Source of the DNA: Gymnothorax reevesii
Lineage: Eukaryota; Chordata; Actinopteri; Anguilliformes; Muraenidae
Direction of reading: 5' to 3'
Assembly: GCA_029721435.1 (NCBI GenBank)
Contig: CM056573.1
Span: 98,502,447 to 98,566,446, forward strand
DNA: 64,000 bases
Shown in pieces: positions 1-9,905 of the stretch; the first letter of the stretch is position 1; each line of letters begins with the position of its first letter. The notes under the pieces are model-generated. The model searched no databases, was not told where the DNA came from, and saw nothing but the letters and a program-made list of their open reading frames with translations. Both the position numbers and the translations under genes were made by a program.

Positions 1-126
1 CGGGGACAAAAAGTACATGGGGATGAAAAGTCCAAGCACAAAAAGTCCATAGCGACGAAGAGTGTGGGCACAGAAATCCTCGGTGATGAAAAGTCCAGGG
101 ACAAAAAGTCCCGGGACAAAGAGTCT
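1..126. repeat. degenerate minisatellite, about 14-18 bp units
   Basis: About eight imperfect units built on the core GGGACAAAAAGTCC run from the window edge to about position 126. The core is partly self-complementary (GGGAC...GTCCC). The array abuts the gypsy relic that follows, and its left limit lies outside the window. One frame stays open for 60 codons and would be rich in Lys, Ser and Asp, but I attribute that to the repeat rather than to a gene. Confidence 0.6.
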
Positions 127-1490
127 CATAGCCCACTGGAAGATGTTCACAGTATTGGAGTGGCCGGAGCTGAAAGACCGTAAAGAACAGCAAAGATTAG
201 CTGCCGGATAGCTCACTCAGTTAGGGCACTGCGCTGCAGTGCAGAGGTGACTATCATGTCGTGGGTTCAAGCCCCGGCGTACCCACTGGCAGGGGTCGGC
301 AGCTTTTTCAGAGTTGCGCACAATTGGCCACCGCTCTACAGGGTTCCTAATTGGGAAGGGACTGCCGGATTAGGGGATACAATAATAGCTTTGTTCATTG
401 CTCCAGCGCCTCCTGTTGGCCAGACGGGCGCTTGTCAGGAAGACTCTGGGTTTGTTCATGTCCGGGTATCCTCCGCCCTCGTTCTGAACTTACGAGGATT
501 CAACTAATGAGTGTATAAGAATCAGTGGTTGACAGGCACGTGCTTCGGAGGAGAGCCGTGACCTGTCCTCACTATCCTGAATTGGCAGCAAGGGGTCGCA
601 TACGAGCAAGCTTTGTACATAGTTCACCAATTGGGCATTCCAGATTCGGGTGGGATTGGAGATGCCAAATTAAAAAAAAGAAAAAAAGAACAGCAAAGAT
701 TCTTGGGCTTCGCGAATATCGACTGCTGATTTATCTGAGGGTACTCCACTGTTGCTGCACCACTCAGCTGACATCAATAAAAGTTCCCTTCACCTGGAAT
801 CCCAAGGCAGCCTCCTCTTTTTAAACAACTAAAGAGCCTGTTTACACCATTACCATCCTCAAGCTTCTGGATCCCAAGCCGCAGTTCATCGTTGAAGTTG
901 GTGCCTCCAACGCAGGAGCTGGAGCTGTTCTCTCGCTACAAGCTGAAGATGGTAAATTACATCTTTGTGCCTATTTTTCTTGACACTCATCTCCTGCTGA
1001 GAGAATTTACACAGTTTGTGACCAGCAGCCTTTGGCTGTGAAGCTGGCCTTTGAGGAGTGGAAACACTGCCTTCCTTTGCTTGTCTGGACAGACCACTGC
1101 AACCTGGAGTACCTCACCACTCCGAAGAGGCTGAATCCTAGGCAACTACGTTGGTCCCTCTTCTTTTCAAGATTCAATTTCGCCTTAACATACTGTGCCG
1201 GCACAGGAAATACTAAGCCTGACTCCTTGTCACGACTGTATCTTTCCATGCCCAAAAAACCTGCTGACACCTTTCTCCTGGGTAACTGTCTCCTAGCTGT
1301 CACCATGGTACAGGTTGAGAGTGTGGTTGAAGAGGCATTGCGGTCATGTCCCTCACCATCGTACTCTCCTACCAACCAGCTCTTCGTTCCCAGGAGAGTT
1401 AGAAGCCATGTCCCTCATTGGGCCCATACCTTTTAGCTAGCATGCCATCCTGACCTCTCTCTTCACTCTCATCCAAATTTTTATCTAACA
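127..1490 (+). pseudogene. Ty3/gypsy pol relic (RT C-terminus, RNase H, trace of integrase)
   Basis: Translation in shifting frames gives the end of a gypsy reverse transcriptase (VLEWPEL then, beyond the SINE, FLGFAN), the RT-RNase H connection (FKQLKSLFT), the RNase H region (VEVGASNAGAGAVLSL, then TDHCNLEYLTTPKRL and PDSLSRL) and a trace resembling the integrase zinc-binding start (HVPHWAHTF). The copy is dead: there are stops near 755, 768 and 981, a frameshift near 850, and Gln stands where the RNase H motif normally has Glu (DQQPLAVK). The protein would act in copying element RNA into DNA. The two RT halves are separated by the SINE at 199-684. LTRs are not visible. Family assignment to Ty3/gypsy is firm; the lineage is not. 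Confidence 0.85.
199..684 (+). repeat. tRNA-derived SINE, copy 1, with 17-bp target duplication
   Basis: The head resembles a tRNA gene: a box A-like TAGCTCACTCAGTTAGG near 206 and a box B-like GGGTTCAAGCCCC near 261. A roughly 400-bp unique body follows, ending in an A-rich tail (671-684). The 17 bases AAAGAACAGCAAAGATT lie at 182-198 and again, unchanged, at 685-701, so the insertion limits are exact. Removing the insert rejoins the gypsy RT reading frame. Related copies lie at 18608-18832, 25425-25900 and 55692-56090. Confidence 0.9.
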
Positions 1491-1984
1491 AATTATTCTG
1501 CCTCAATCCATATTTGCTCTCTCATCGCACTTGAAACCAGCAAAGCAGTCGAGGTGCAACAGCCATAAGATGTTATTTATACAACTACAGTAAATAAAAT
1601 CATTTTCAGCTCCAACAGTATTATCACTGGTTAGTCAACTCAACTTATTAAAAAAGGTAGTTGACTGGAGCTGCTTTTATTTGTGTTGGCGCTTTGTCAT
1701 CAAGTCGGTCATTAACAAGTGCATCAAGTACTCATTAAGGACTTACTGTCAATTTCTTCCATATTTTTTCTTAGTATCGGAGCATTTTAAGATATATGAT
1801 GATACTAAAAAGTGCAGTGCCAGTAATGCATGGTGAAACTGGTGTACTATCATTTTCAATGAAAATGGCAACTCATGAGAAATTGTTCATTCTCTGAATT
1901 CACTTGGCTTAGCTTAAGTAGTAAACAAGATGGTTATCTGTTAGGCTAATGGTTAAATTGTTAGTATTGAAAATAGCAAGGCTG
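1491..1984. other. no gene seen
   Basis: AT-rich sequence with no coding or repeat signature that I recognise. It may be further decayed gypsy sequence or the flank of the hAT fragment that follows. Confidence 0.5.
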
Positions 1985-2560
1985 TAATAAATAAATAGCT
2001 AACTCCGCACTGTGAACTATGCAAATCAATAATTTTATGGGTGCTTTGCTTGCGACAGACTGCATTTGCAACAACAAGCCAATGAACCCTGGAGCGGGTG
2101 ATAAAAAAACCTCCTTCGCTGGAGAAAAGGAGAAAGGAAATATTCATGCGATAGCCATGCAGCTGGTGAATACTGTACAGGGTGACGGTTTTGAACATTT
2201 TATGGAGAAGTTAGAGCCGGGGAACACAATCCCAAATCGTGAAAAAAAAATTTGAAGGGCTAAGCAAAAACTGCTACACCGCAGATAGAGAAATTTTCAG
2301 TGATATTATTAAAAACTGTGCTATAGGCTTCACTGTAGACATTAGGACAACCCAACAAATCTGCCTATCTGATTACAGAACACGGGGAACATATCAGTAA
2401 TGTGCTTGAAACAACTAAAATGACAATGGTGCTCCGCGGCAAGTTTAGTTCATTAACTTGGAGAGTTCGCTGCTGCTTTCCAGATGCCGGACTCTAAAAG
2501 AGTCATTGAAGTTCATGACGAAACGGCCAACATGATCTTCAGCTTTTAAATTGCTTGTAT
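1985..2560 (+). pseudogene. hAT (BED/ZBED-type) transposase fragment
   Basis: The frame around 2136-2255 reads AIAMQLVNTVQGDGFEHFME and then LEPGNTIPNR. This matches the pattern before the catalytic domain of BED-finger hAT transposases (ordinarily ending in LEPRYTIPSR). After a frameshift at the A-run near 2245 the reading continues with NCAIGFTVDIRTTQ, in the place of the usual ALTTDIWTS motif holding the first catalytic Asp, and later EVHDETANMIF resembles the HTAENI motif. A stop and further frame changes follow. No terminal repeats were identified. Assignment to hAT rests on the order of these weak motifs, so it is moderate. Confidence 0.5.
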
Positions 2561-2589
2561 ATGTGTGATAGAAATTATATACATATATA

Positions 2590-3913
2590 CAGCGCTCTCC
2601 ATGATAACTAGCGCCCCTGGTTAAGATGTGTTAAAAGCCTTAAAATAAATTCAATTTTTATTGCAGAAGCATTCTCTCACACTGACAATTGTAGAAAAAT
2701 GTAACCTTCGACTCACGTGAATTTTGAGGGGAAAAAAAAAAATCCCTGACTAAGAAATAATTATTTTTCATAAAATCACCTATTCCACAAATATTAGCAC
2801 CCCTAACAATTCTTAGGACATAAATGTAATTGAAGTATTTCTGTCATTTCTACAGTAGTTTACAAAGTTGATCAGAGTATCTGGGAATATTTAATTAGTA
2901 ATTCATCACTCCCTTTTTCCCTGGGGTATAAATATGACATGACACAGAGGCCATTTTTCTCATCCACTCTTCAACATGGGAAAGATAAAGGAACACACCA
3001 TTAAAGTAAGGCAGATGAGTGGCGACCTTCACAAGTCAGGCAATGGCTGCAAGAAAATAGCTACTCGTTCGCATCTGCCCACATCTGCTGTCAGAGGAAT
3101 CATTAAGAAGTTTAAAATACCTGGAACAGGGGTAAACAAGCCTGGACGAGGTCAAGGTTATTTTGCCACCACGCACAGTGAGGAGGATGGTAAGAGAAAT
3201 ATAAAGTTCTCCAAAGCTCACTGTTAAAGAATTGCAACAAATGGTAGCATCTTGGGGTCACAAAGCCTCCAAAACAACCATCAGGTGCTATCTACATGCC
3301 AAACGATGCCAATCATGAACGCTTTGAAATACCAGGACATTTTAAATCAAAATCTGGCGGCCTCTGCCCGAAAGCTGAAGATGGGTCGTCACTGGGTCTT
3401 TCAGCTAGATAATATCCCTAAACATGTGGCCATATGTACACAGAAATGGTTCACCAGACACATGTTCAAGCTCCTCCCATGGCCATCTCAGTCCCCAGAC
3501 CTCAACCCCTTTGAAAACCTGTGGAGTGAGCTGAAGAGGAGAGTGCAGAGGAGAGGACCCAGGTCGCTGGATGATTTAGAGAGATTGTGCAAAGAGGAAT
3601 GGTTGAAGATCCCTCTCTCTGAATTCTCCCATCTTTTGAAACATTATAGGAGAAGATTAGGTGTTGGCAAAAGAAGTTTGTACAAAGTATTAACATCGGG
3701 GTGCTAATAATTGTGGCACACATGATTTGATGTAAAAGAATTATGTCTTAATGTGAAATTTTTTTCCCCACTGAATAAATGCACTTGAATTAAAGGTTGG
3801 ATTTTCCTCTTTTTTTCCCTTGTGGGCTCATATTATTTAGAAAAAAAACTGAATTTATGAGAAGCTAAAGAACAAATCTTAAGCTGGGGTGCCAATAATT
3901 ATGGAGGGCGCTG
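2590..3913 (+). mobile_element. Tc1-like DNA transposon, internally deleted
   Basis: The ends form terminal inverted repeats: CAGCGCTCTCCATGATAACT at 2590 against the complement of the right end, CAGCGCCCTCCATAATTATT, ending at 3913. A TA lies directly outside the left end (2588-2589). The right flank has become a TG/TA microsatellite, so the second TA is not certain. The element is about 1.3 kb and contains a decayed transposase. Confidence 0.85.
2976..3707 (+). pseudogene. Tc1-family transposase, defective
   Basis: The start MGKIKEHTIKVRQMSGDLHK matches the beginning of fish Tc1 transposases, which cut and reinsert the element at TA sites. The N-terminal helix-turn-helix region and a GRG-type linker are present in shifted frames up to about 3310. 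The sequence then jumps to MNALKYQDILNQNLAASARK, so the region with the first catalytic Asp is missing. The second Asp (QLDNIPKH) and the C-terminal motif SPDLNPFENLW with its catalytic Glu are kept, the latter with Phe where Ile is usual. A stop at about 3225, frame changes and the deletion make it inactive. Confidence 0.85.
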
Positions 3914-3955
3914 TGTGTGTGTATATATACATTTGATGATATATATATATATAGT
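3914..3955. repeat. TG/TA microsatellite
   Basis: Alternating TG, then TA dinucleotides with a short interruption, directly at the right end of the Tc1 element. Confidence 0.8.
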
Positions 3956-3959
3956 TATG

Positions 3960-4450
3960 ATTCTGCCTTGTTCTGTTCATGTGTTGCCATGTCTTGATCC
4001 ATGCCATGTTTTGTTCCTGTTTATTCCAGCATATTCTCCCATAGTACATTCCCTCAGTTATATTCCGGTCCATGTTTTGTCTCATACCATGCATTGTACT
4101 TTGTCTCCCCCTGTCTGGTCTTTTGTCATGTGATCGCTCACTGCCCCAGTATTGTGTGCCACACTTTCGGGCGATTTCATAGTTTCTGGGATTTCAACCA
4201 TTCACTTCCCTTCACCTTGCTTTTCTATTTTACTAACAATACTAACAGTTTATTTTATTTAAACTTACTAACCAAGACTAACATTGTTTGTAGCACTAAC
4301 TTACTAACAAGTACTAGGGTTCGAATAGCTGCACATTACTAATTGACTAACAAGCTCTCAGCACTCACTCTGCTCTAGTCTCCGCCCCTTGCCTTCACTC
4401 AATTTACTTTGCTGTGTTTCAGCAGATTTTCTGCACCTGACCAACACATT
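3960..4450 (+). repeat. dispersed LTR-like repeat, copy 1
   Basis: Closely related to 31160-31580: both share CATGCCATGTTT..., CACTTCGTCTCCCCC-like and ACTTACTAACAAGCACT-like blocks in the same order, and a recurring ACTAAC motif. Base composition and layout of the longer second copy resemble fish gypsy LTRs. No TG...CA ends or target duplication could be fixed here. Confidence 0.5.
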
Positions 4451-4478
4451 TGACCAACACATCTGTGGTGTCCTGAAT

Positions 4479-5118
4479 TTAGGCAGGTAAGGAGAGGAAC
4501 AAAGGTTTAATTAAAAAATCAACATGCTTAGAAATGGGCTCAGTTAGTGTATCATTACCTGAAATCACAGGCCTACCAGATGGATCTGTAAGGCTCTTAT
4601 GAATCTTAGGTAACATGTAAAAGGATGCCATATAAAGGTTGGGTTGAAAGAGAAATTTGAATTCCAGTTTGGTAATAAGATGATCATCTTTAGCTTTCAA
4701 AAGCAGATCCTTAAATTCAGATGTAAGATTGCTTATAGGATTATTAATCAATGAAAGACAGAAATTTCCATCTTGTAGCTGACGATTAGCTTCATTAACA
4801 TATTGGTCAATACCCCATATAACCACTCCCATATAAAGCTCCCTCTTTATCCGTTCTTTTTATGACAATTTGTTTATTCTCAGAAAGCTCCTTAAGAGCA
4901 ACCCGCTCCACTTCAGTTAAATTATTTTTACGAAACCCTTTATTTCTCTTCGACAAGAGCTTCTCAACTTCATAGTTAACCTTCTCAAAAGTCAATAAGG
5001 ATGCATGTTGTACAGTGGGGCAAAATGACGATTTAGGTTTAAAGGGAGTAGAGGCAGAATGGTTAGTCTGGACATGATGCGGTAAGACAGTGTTCCCAAC
5101 CCTCTCCTGGAGGCCCAC
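4479..5118 (-). pseudogene. Penelope-like element reverse transcriptase fragment
   Basis: On the reverse strand two overlapping frames read KQIVIKRTDKEGAL, then QYVNEANRQLQDGNF, FKFLFQPN, FYMLPKIHKSL, GRPVISG, and TEPISKHVDFLIKPLF. This order is that of the N-terminal part of Penelope-like reverse transcriptases, which prime at broken or telomeric DNA ends. A frameshift near 4820-4845 separates the two pieces. The catalytic YADD-type region and the GIY-YIG endonuclease would lie at lower coordinates and are absent, so the copy is truncated near 4470. A hairpin MITE (5088-5300) interrupts its upstream side. Confidence 0.75.
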
Positions 5119-5300
5119 CTGTCCTGTATGTTTCAGGTCTCTCCCTGCTCCAGCACAGGTGATTCAAATGATCAGGTTGTCATCAACCAGCTTTAGGGGG
5201 TGATTAACGAGCTGATCATTTGAATCACCTTTGCTGAAGCAGGGAGAAATCTAAAGCATGCAGGACAGGTGGGCCTCCAGAAGAGGGTTGGGGAACACTG
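5088..5300. repeat. palindromic MITE, about 213 bp
   Basis: The left arm begins CAGTGTTCCCAACCCTCTCC and the right arm ends in its near-complement, GGTTGGGGAACACTG. The arms match inwards through the GGAGGCCCACCTGTCC block. Flanks (GGTAAGA and GTATAGAT) are similar but not identical, so the target duplication is unproven. The ends resemble fish hAT-type MITEs. Confidence 0.75.
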
Positions 5301-6007
5301 GTATAGATCATATCCCTCTAACGGCCCACAGAGGGGATAGAGAAAAAAGCACTTAATCAATCGGAGAGTCGTTGGATATTCACCCCGGGGGCCTTGATAC
5401 CCCTTGGACTGAATGATTCTATTGACATGGTTTCTTGTTTGTAATGGAAGTTTTATGTTTTTTTTCCCCTCCACAGTGTTACATTTTTTTTCTTTTAAGT
5501 AATTTATAGTCTCTATCTTTTGATGGTTTATTTATTTTGTGATTTATTAGTATTTTTACTTATATCTGTAGGTTTTATTTTCTATGGGTATTTTCGTTCT
5601 CTTTTCTGCGAGATACTCCTTGTTCCATGTGGTTCCCTGAGTCTCATTAGTGCCACAGGTGTGGCCTGTCACCTTAACCATGTCTTTACCTGTTTATATG
5701 CTGTGTGAGTGCAGTGTCTCAGTGTTTGCCCTGATGACGGTCAAAACATGTTGGCATTATATCATTTTATATGGATTTAGTCACCTATTAAAAACATTTC
5801 TCGATTGACAGAGTGCCTTGGATTGCTTCTTTTTTTTCTGTATTTTTATGCTTCCTCGTGGGAGACCAAAGAGCACCTGTATTTTTTTTTTTTTACACTT
5901 TTTCCATCTTTGAACATTGTTGCCCTTCTACCTTTTCTTTTCACATGGTATTGTACTCCTGTCTTTTCCACCCCACTGCTCCCACCGTCTTCAGCTGCTA
6001 GACTGAT
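5301..6007. other. possible Penelope-like terminal region, no gene
   Basis: No coding sequence seen. Positions 5730-5760 carry CCTGATGACGGTCAAAAC followed by ATGTTGGC. This resembles the terminal repeats of Penelope-like elements, where a hammerhead ribozyme core (CTGANGA...GAAA) is often found. The GAGTGCCTTGGATTGCTTC stretch near 5812 also recalls such ends. The orientation is opposite to the RT fragment at 4479-5118, and stem II is too short for a convincing ribozyme. Confidence 0.3.
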
Positions 6008-6095
6008 GCCTTTTTGGTCCGGTGAAGCACTACATTAACATTGCAGCAGAAAATTGGATGCGAATGAACCCTGGAAGAACTTTGACCATCTACAA

Positions 6096-6275
6096 CAGGG
6101 GTCACCAACACCGTTCCTGGAGGGCCACTATCCTGTAGGCTTCTGCTCTACCTGCTGTTCAGCAAACCTGATTCAACTAATTAGCCACTCAATTGCCCAG
6201 CTCGTTATCTTGTTAAGTAGCTAATTAGTTGAATCAGGTTTGCTGAACAGCACGTAGAGCAGAAACCTATCCCTG
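6096..6275. repeat. hAT-type palindromic MITE, copy A, with 8-bp target duplication
   Basis: Begins CAGGGGTCACCAACACCG and ends with a shortened right arm CCCTATCCCTG-like. The 8 bases ATCTACAA lie on both sides (6088-6095 and 6276-6283). It belongs to the same family as 8026-8235. The right arm has lost about 30 bp relative to that copy. It interrupts the pogo transposase reading frame. Confidence 0.9.
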
Positions 6276-6564
6276 ATCTACAACATCCCAATTCTTGTGG
6301 CTAAAGCTCTGCCTCAAGCTGCGACGGCTAGCAGCAGTTCACGTGGGTTTGAGTGTACTGGTATCTGGCCCCATAGTCCAGATATTTTCAGTGAGACAGA
6401 CTTTGCTCCAGCATTTGTGACCGACAGTCCTGCATCAGCTCCATCACCAGCACCCTCTTCATCACCAGTGTCGGCTCCATTCCCAGTGCCGGCTCTCAAA
6501 ACACCACCAACCTAGCCAGAGCCCATTTGAGCTGCATCCCCATGAGTCTGCCATTCCTGTAGAT

Positions 6565-6871
6565 CAGGGGTGGGCAATCACAGTCTTGGAGGGCCGGTGT
6601 GTATGCAGGTTTTTATACCTATCAATTACCCTGACTAATTGAGTTAATTGATTGCATGCACAAATTTAGATTTTCGCAATGATTCGATCAAAGGAAAATG
6701 TTTTATGAAGGGAGACAAGACTAGTCTTTGTAGTTTCATGATAATTTAAAGAAATGCACATGAAACGTCAGATTTCATAAATGGTTTGGCTAATTGAGAC
6801 AATCAACTAATTAAAGACCAGACGCTGGTGTGAAAACCAGGGACAGATGCAGCCCTCGCTGCCCACCTCTG
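6565..6871. repeat. hAT-type MITE with 8-bp target duplication
   Basis: Begins CAGGGGTGGGCAATCACAG and ends GCCCACCTCTG. The 8 bases CTGTAGAT flank it at 6557-6564 and 6872-6879. The interior is unlike the shorter palindromic family except at the outermost bases, so it is a separate family. It lies in the linker region of the pogo relic. Confidence 0.9.
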
Positions 6872-7421
6872 CTGTAGATGGTGAGTTTGTGTCTTTAAAT
6901 GTGCATGTTGAGCCTTGCCAAGTTGGGGTGTGTTTTAAATCTATCCAGGTATGCCTGTGGTTCCAGGAACATCTAATGGCACGCCAATAGGGGTTCAGCC
7001 CAGAAAAGGTTCACCCATATCCAAAGGCTGGCTCCTGGAAAGAGGTGAGCAGAGTAATTTTTAACTTGTCTTGATTTTTCTTGCTTGTTCAAAAACAAGC
7101 TGATTCTGACTATCATCTCATTGAATGATGCAGGTCAACCACAATACTGACCAACACCCCAGTAAAAGCTGCTTTGGAGGAGGAGAGTCTGCAGAGGGGC
7201 CAGAAAAGTCCTCTTCAAAACACCCAAAGAAAATGTTTGATGGACACACTGCAACCACAGTTTCTCAGGGCAATGATGAGGAGTGTCTTGTTTGTGGGGA
7301 GGCATTTACTTCATTGCCTGGAGAAGCGTGGGTGTGGTGCATCTTGTCTGCTGTGGTCACATGAGGCGTGAACTGAGGGTGCAGCTCATCTGTCACAGCT
7401 GTGATAATGACTAATTGGTGA

Positions 7422-7550
7422 ATTTAAATCAACGTTATTCAAAATTGCAAACCTGCGCAAATGGCTTGAGCCGAATGCTTTTTTTTTTTTTGTTTGTTTT
7501 TTTTCCTCCCCACTCAATACGGAGTAATTTTGAATAACGTTGATGTAAAT
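7422..7550. repeat. 27-bp inverted repeat around a T-rich spacer
   Basis: ATTTAAATCAACGTTATTC (7422 onward) is matched in reverse complement by GAATAACGTTGATGTAAAT ending at 7550, with about 75 bp between the arms including a long T-run. It follows the end of the pogo relic and could be its terminal repeat plus a second terminal copy, or an unrelated small foldback. Confidence 0.6.
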
Positions 7551-7952
7551 TAAGCAAATATGCATCCAGATGAATGATTGTCTTACTTAATCGGGGACAG
7601 CAAGCAGCACCTGTTACGTGCGGAGCGCTCTCGGAGTGAACCTTTTGTTAATCATGAAAACGACTGAGAACAGGTCAGGACTAAACCGTTTTAAATGGAT
7701 GTTTTGTCCACCCCACATGCATTCAGTTAAACTGATTTTATTTATTTTTTTGGTCACATTTTAGTGTCCTCTTTAAGCCAAGAAAAACACTAGAATTTAC
7801 TTTAAAAAGATAAAAAAACTTTGGGTTCAAATGGTAGTTTTACCCTCAATATATCTCTAATAATCATGAATTAAATGCATCACTCATTACCAGCTGATAA
7901 TAAAGCAGTAATATATAGCCGTCCTGAAATCTCTCCAGTATTGTGAAAATGC

Positions 7953-7983
7953 GCACACACACACACATATATATATATATATA
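7953..7983. repeat. CA/TA microsatellite
   Basis: A run of CA repeats passes directly into TA repeats. The surrounding stretch 7560-8017 shows no gene. Confidence 0.85.
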
Positions 7984-8025
7984 AACAAGTATTTTGCTTA
8001 ATTAGCTTGTTTAGAAAAAGTAAAG

Positions 8026-8235
8026 CAGGGGTGACCAGCTCCGTTCCTGGAGGGCCACTATCCTGTAGGCTTCTGCTCTACCTGCTGTTCAGCAAACCTG
8101 ATTCAACTAATTAGCCACTTGCCCAGCTTGAGATCTTGTTAAGTAGCTAATTAGTTGAATCAGGTGTGCTGAACAGCAGGTAGAGCAGAAACCTACAGGA
8201 TAGTGGCCCTCCAGGAACGGAGTTGGTCACCCCTG
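8026..8235. repeat. hAT-type palindromic MITE, copy B, complete, 8-bp target duplication
   Basis: A near-perfect palindrome about 210 bp long, running from CAGGGGTGACCAGCTCCG to its complement CGGAGTTGGTCACCCCTG. AAGTAAAG flanks it at 8018-8025 and 8236-8243. Copy A at 6096-6275 shares the same arms. It has no coding capacity and must have been moved by a transposase supplied elsewhere. Confidence 0.92.
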
Positions 8236-8243
8236 AAGTAAAG

Positions 8244-9779
8244 TTTTATTTGATCATTTTCTAGATGGACATAGGCTTTGCATTATGCACTCATCCCTTT
8301 CATATCGAGTGCATGTTTTTCACATCTGTTCTGTACCTCACTGTTTGAATTAAGAACACTTTTGAAATACAAATTTATTCTGATTTTATTTATTTATTTC
8401 TTAGTTACCATTTCTGTCATCATATTATAATCTTACCAATAGTAACATTATTATAGTAGCATTATTAAAGCCTATTTGTTGCATCTTGGGTCCGTATGAG
8501 TGTGTTGGGGGGGGGTAGTAATTGAATATCTGTGCCTCTGTGCATATTGGGTTTAATGACAGCCCTTGTGGACCTTAAGTTGGGGTCCTCATTGAGGTCT
8601 CCATGTCCTTCTCTGAGCAGTGAGCCCCGACAGTGTATTTCAGATTGGGTGGTAGGATGTACTCTACACTTAGTTACTGTGGTGACCGAGACAACGCCAT
8701 GCTGTTGGATACTTTCAGAGCTTGTCAACACCCTATTCACAGCAAGAACTTACTATGGCTATACCAAACCAGGATCTTCGTCAGCCACATTCCATGTTTT
8801 TTATTATTTCAGTGCTGATGCACTTAATATTGCTGTGTTATTATTGCAAAACCTGTTAGTGGACATGAAGGAATAGGAGGATCCTATCAAATAGTCACAT
8901 TTGTTGTGTCAATGAAGCTATTATACATTTGACATTAGATCAGTCCCAAGTTTATTATTTATTTTTCTTTGTCCAGGGAAGGCCCATTAAGAACATCTTT
9001 CTCGCCTTCAAGGATGCCCTAGGAGAACTATCAGATTAAAAATTTGCAAGTAGGGAGAGATAGAGAGGAACCCTGGAGCTGGAGGAGGACTTCTTGGGTT
9101 GAAGGCCGGGTCGAAACATTCAAGTCAGAATCCAAAGGCCTATTGCATACTCAAACCAATAACTCTAACCATTGCTAGTCAACCACTACCTACCACTGGG
9201 TGACCCTGTCACCTGAAGAGTACACTTAGCAGGAAAAAAGTAGTCAAGCCAACTTCTTGGCTAGGGATTCAATACTTTCACACTTCTTTAATACAGCACA
9301 AAACTAACCAATGAATACAAAGTACCTAAGGGGAAAAAAAGCTTTATAAATTGAACCAAATTGAGATTAAAATCTAATATGATGCAGTCACAATTAAATA
9401 GAGACCACCATTTATATCCATTGATACCCAAAAGTTGCCAATGATTTTATTACAAGGAAATTCATGCTGTTTTTATGCATGTCATCTTCTGCATTAGGTC
9501 ACTGAAAAATTCAGACAAAACAGTTACACTATCACATGAACAGCTCTGCAGATATCCTGTATTAATGTTGTATTTATTCTTCGGTTCAGTGTATGAGGAC
9601 TGGGGCACTTTGTTTTTGGACTGAGGTTATAAACTAAATATGCTATAAAAAGAGTTTGCCGTGAACACAGTAAACCTGGGCATGCCATGGAAACAGTATT
9701 TCATAAGTTTGCTTTAAATAACCAAATTTTATGTGACAGTTGAAGGGTCCTGTCACTGGAAGTGTCTCCTAATAAGTAC
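8244..9779. other. no gene seen
   Basis: AT-rich sequence. A 114-codon open frame at 8532-8876 has no recognisable motif and no supporting splice or repeat context, so I do not call it. No terminal repeats or target duplications were found. Confidence 0.5.
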
Positions 9780-9905
9780 GCGCCCTGGCTACCTTGCCAA
9801 CGAGCCTGGCTATTTGGCGATGTGGTCAGCGCGTTGGACTATTGCCTGGGAGTCTGGAGGTTCAAGTTCCCGCCTGGGCCCTCCTTCAGCCGGCTACATT
9901 CACTT
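9780..9905 (+). repeat. possible tRNA-derived SINE head
   Basis: TGTGGTCAGCGCGTTGGACT near 9821 resembles an RNA polymerase III box A, and GGAGGTTCAAGTTCCCGCC near 9856 resembles box B. The intervening anticodon region does not fold as a normal tRNA and there is no proper acceptor stem, so this is not a functional tRNA gene. The downstream limit of the SINE is not clear. Confidence 0.45.

Larger units (their letters stand above)
6008..7371 (+). pseudogene. pogo/Tigger-like (DDE_1) transposase C-terminal relic
   Basis: Read in pieces, this is the C-terminal third of a pogo-superfamily transposase. Around 6020-6095 it reads HYINIAAENWMRMNPGRTLT, followed beyond a MITE by IPILVAKALPQAA, GFECTGIWPHSPDIFSETDF and VTD. 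A Ser/Pro/Ala-rich linker follows, then VHPYPKAG near 7015, TTILTNTPVKAALEEE in the 7130-7180 region, and a zinc-finger-like tail ECLVCGEAFTSLPGEAWVWC. A frameshift near 6010, stops after 6513 and two MITE insertions (6096-6275 and 6565-6871) show that it is dead. The catalytic Asp residues lie upstream and are not in the window. Assignment is by the GFxxTGIWPxNxxxFxxxDF motif. Confidence 0.8.

Noticed and set aside
1..180. Open frame of 60 codons entering from the left edge
   Set aside because: It is made by the minisatellite and runs out of frame with the gypsy coding sequence that follows.
5725..5765. Hammerhead ribozyme
   Set aside because: The CTGATGA core is there but the following CGGTC cannot form stem II and AAAAC replaces GAAAC; kept only as a weak note.
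8532..8876. 114-codon forward open frame
   Set aside because: No recognisable domain, weak composition, and overlapping open frames on the other strand.
9780..9905. Possible functional tRNA gene
   Set aside because: Promoter-like boxes are present but the acceptor and anticodon arms do not fold; a SINE head is more likely.
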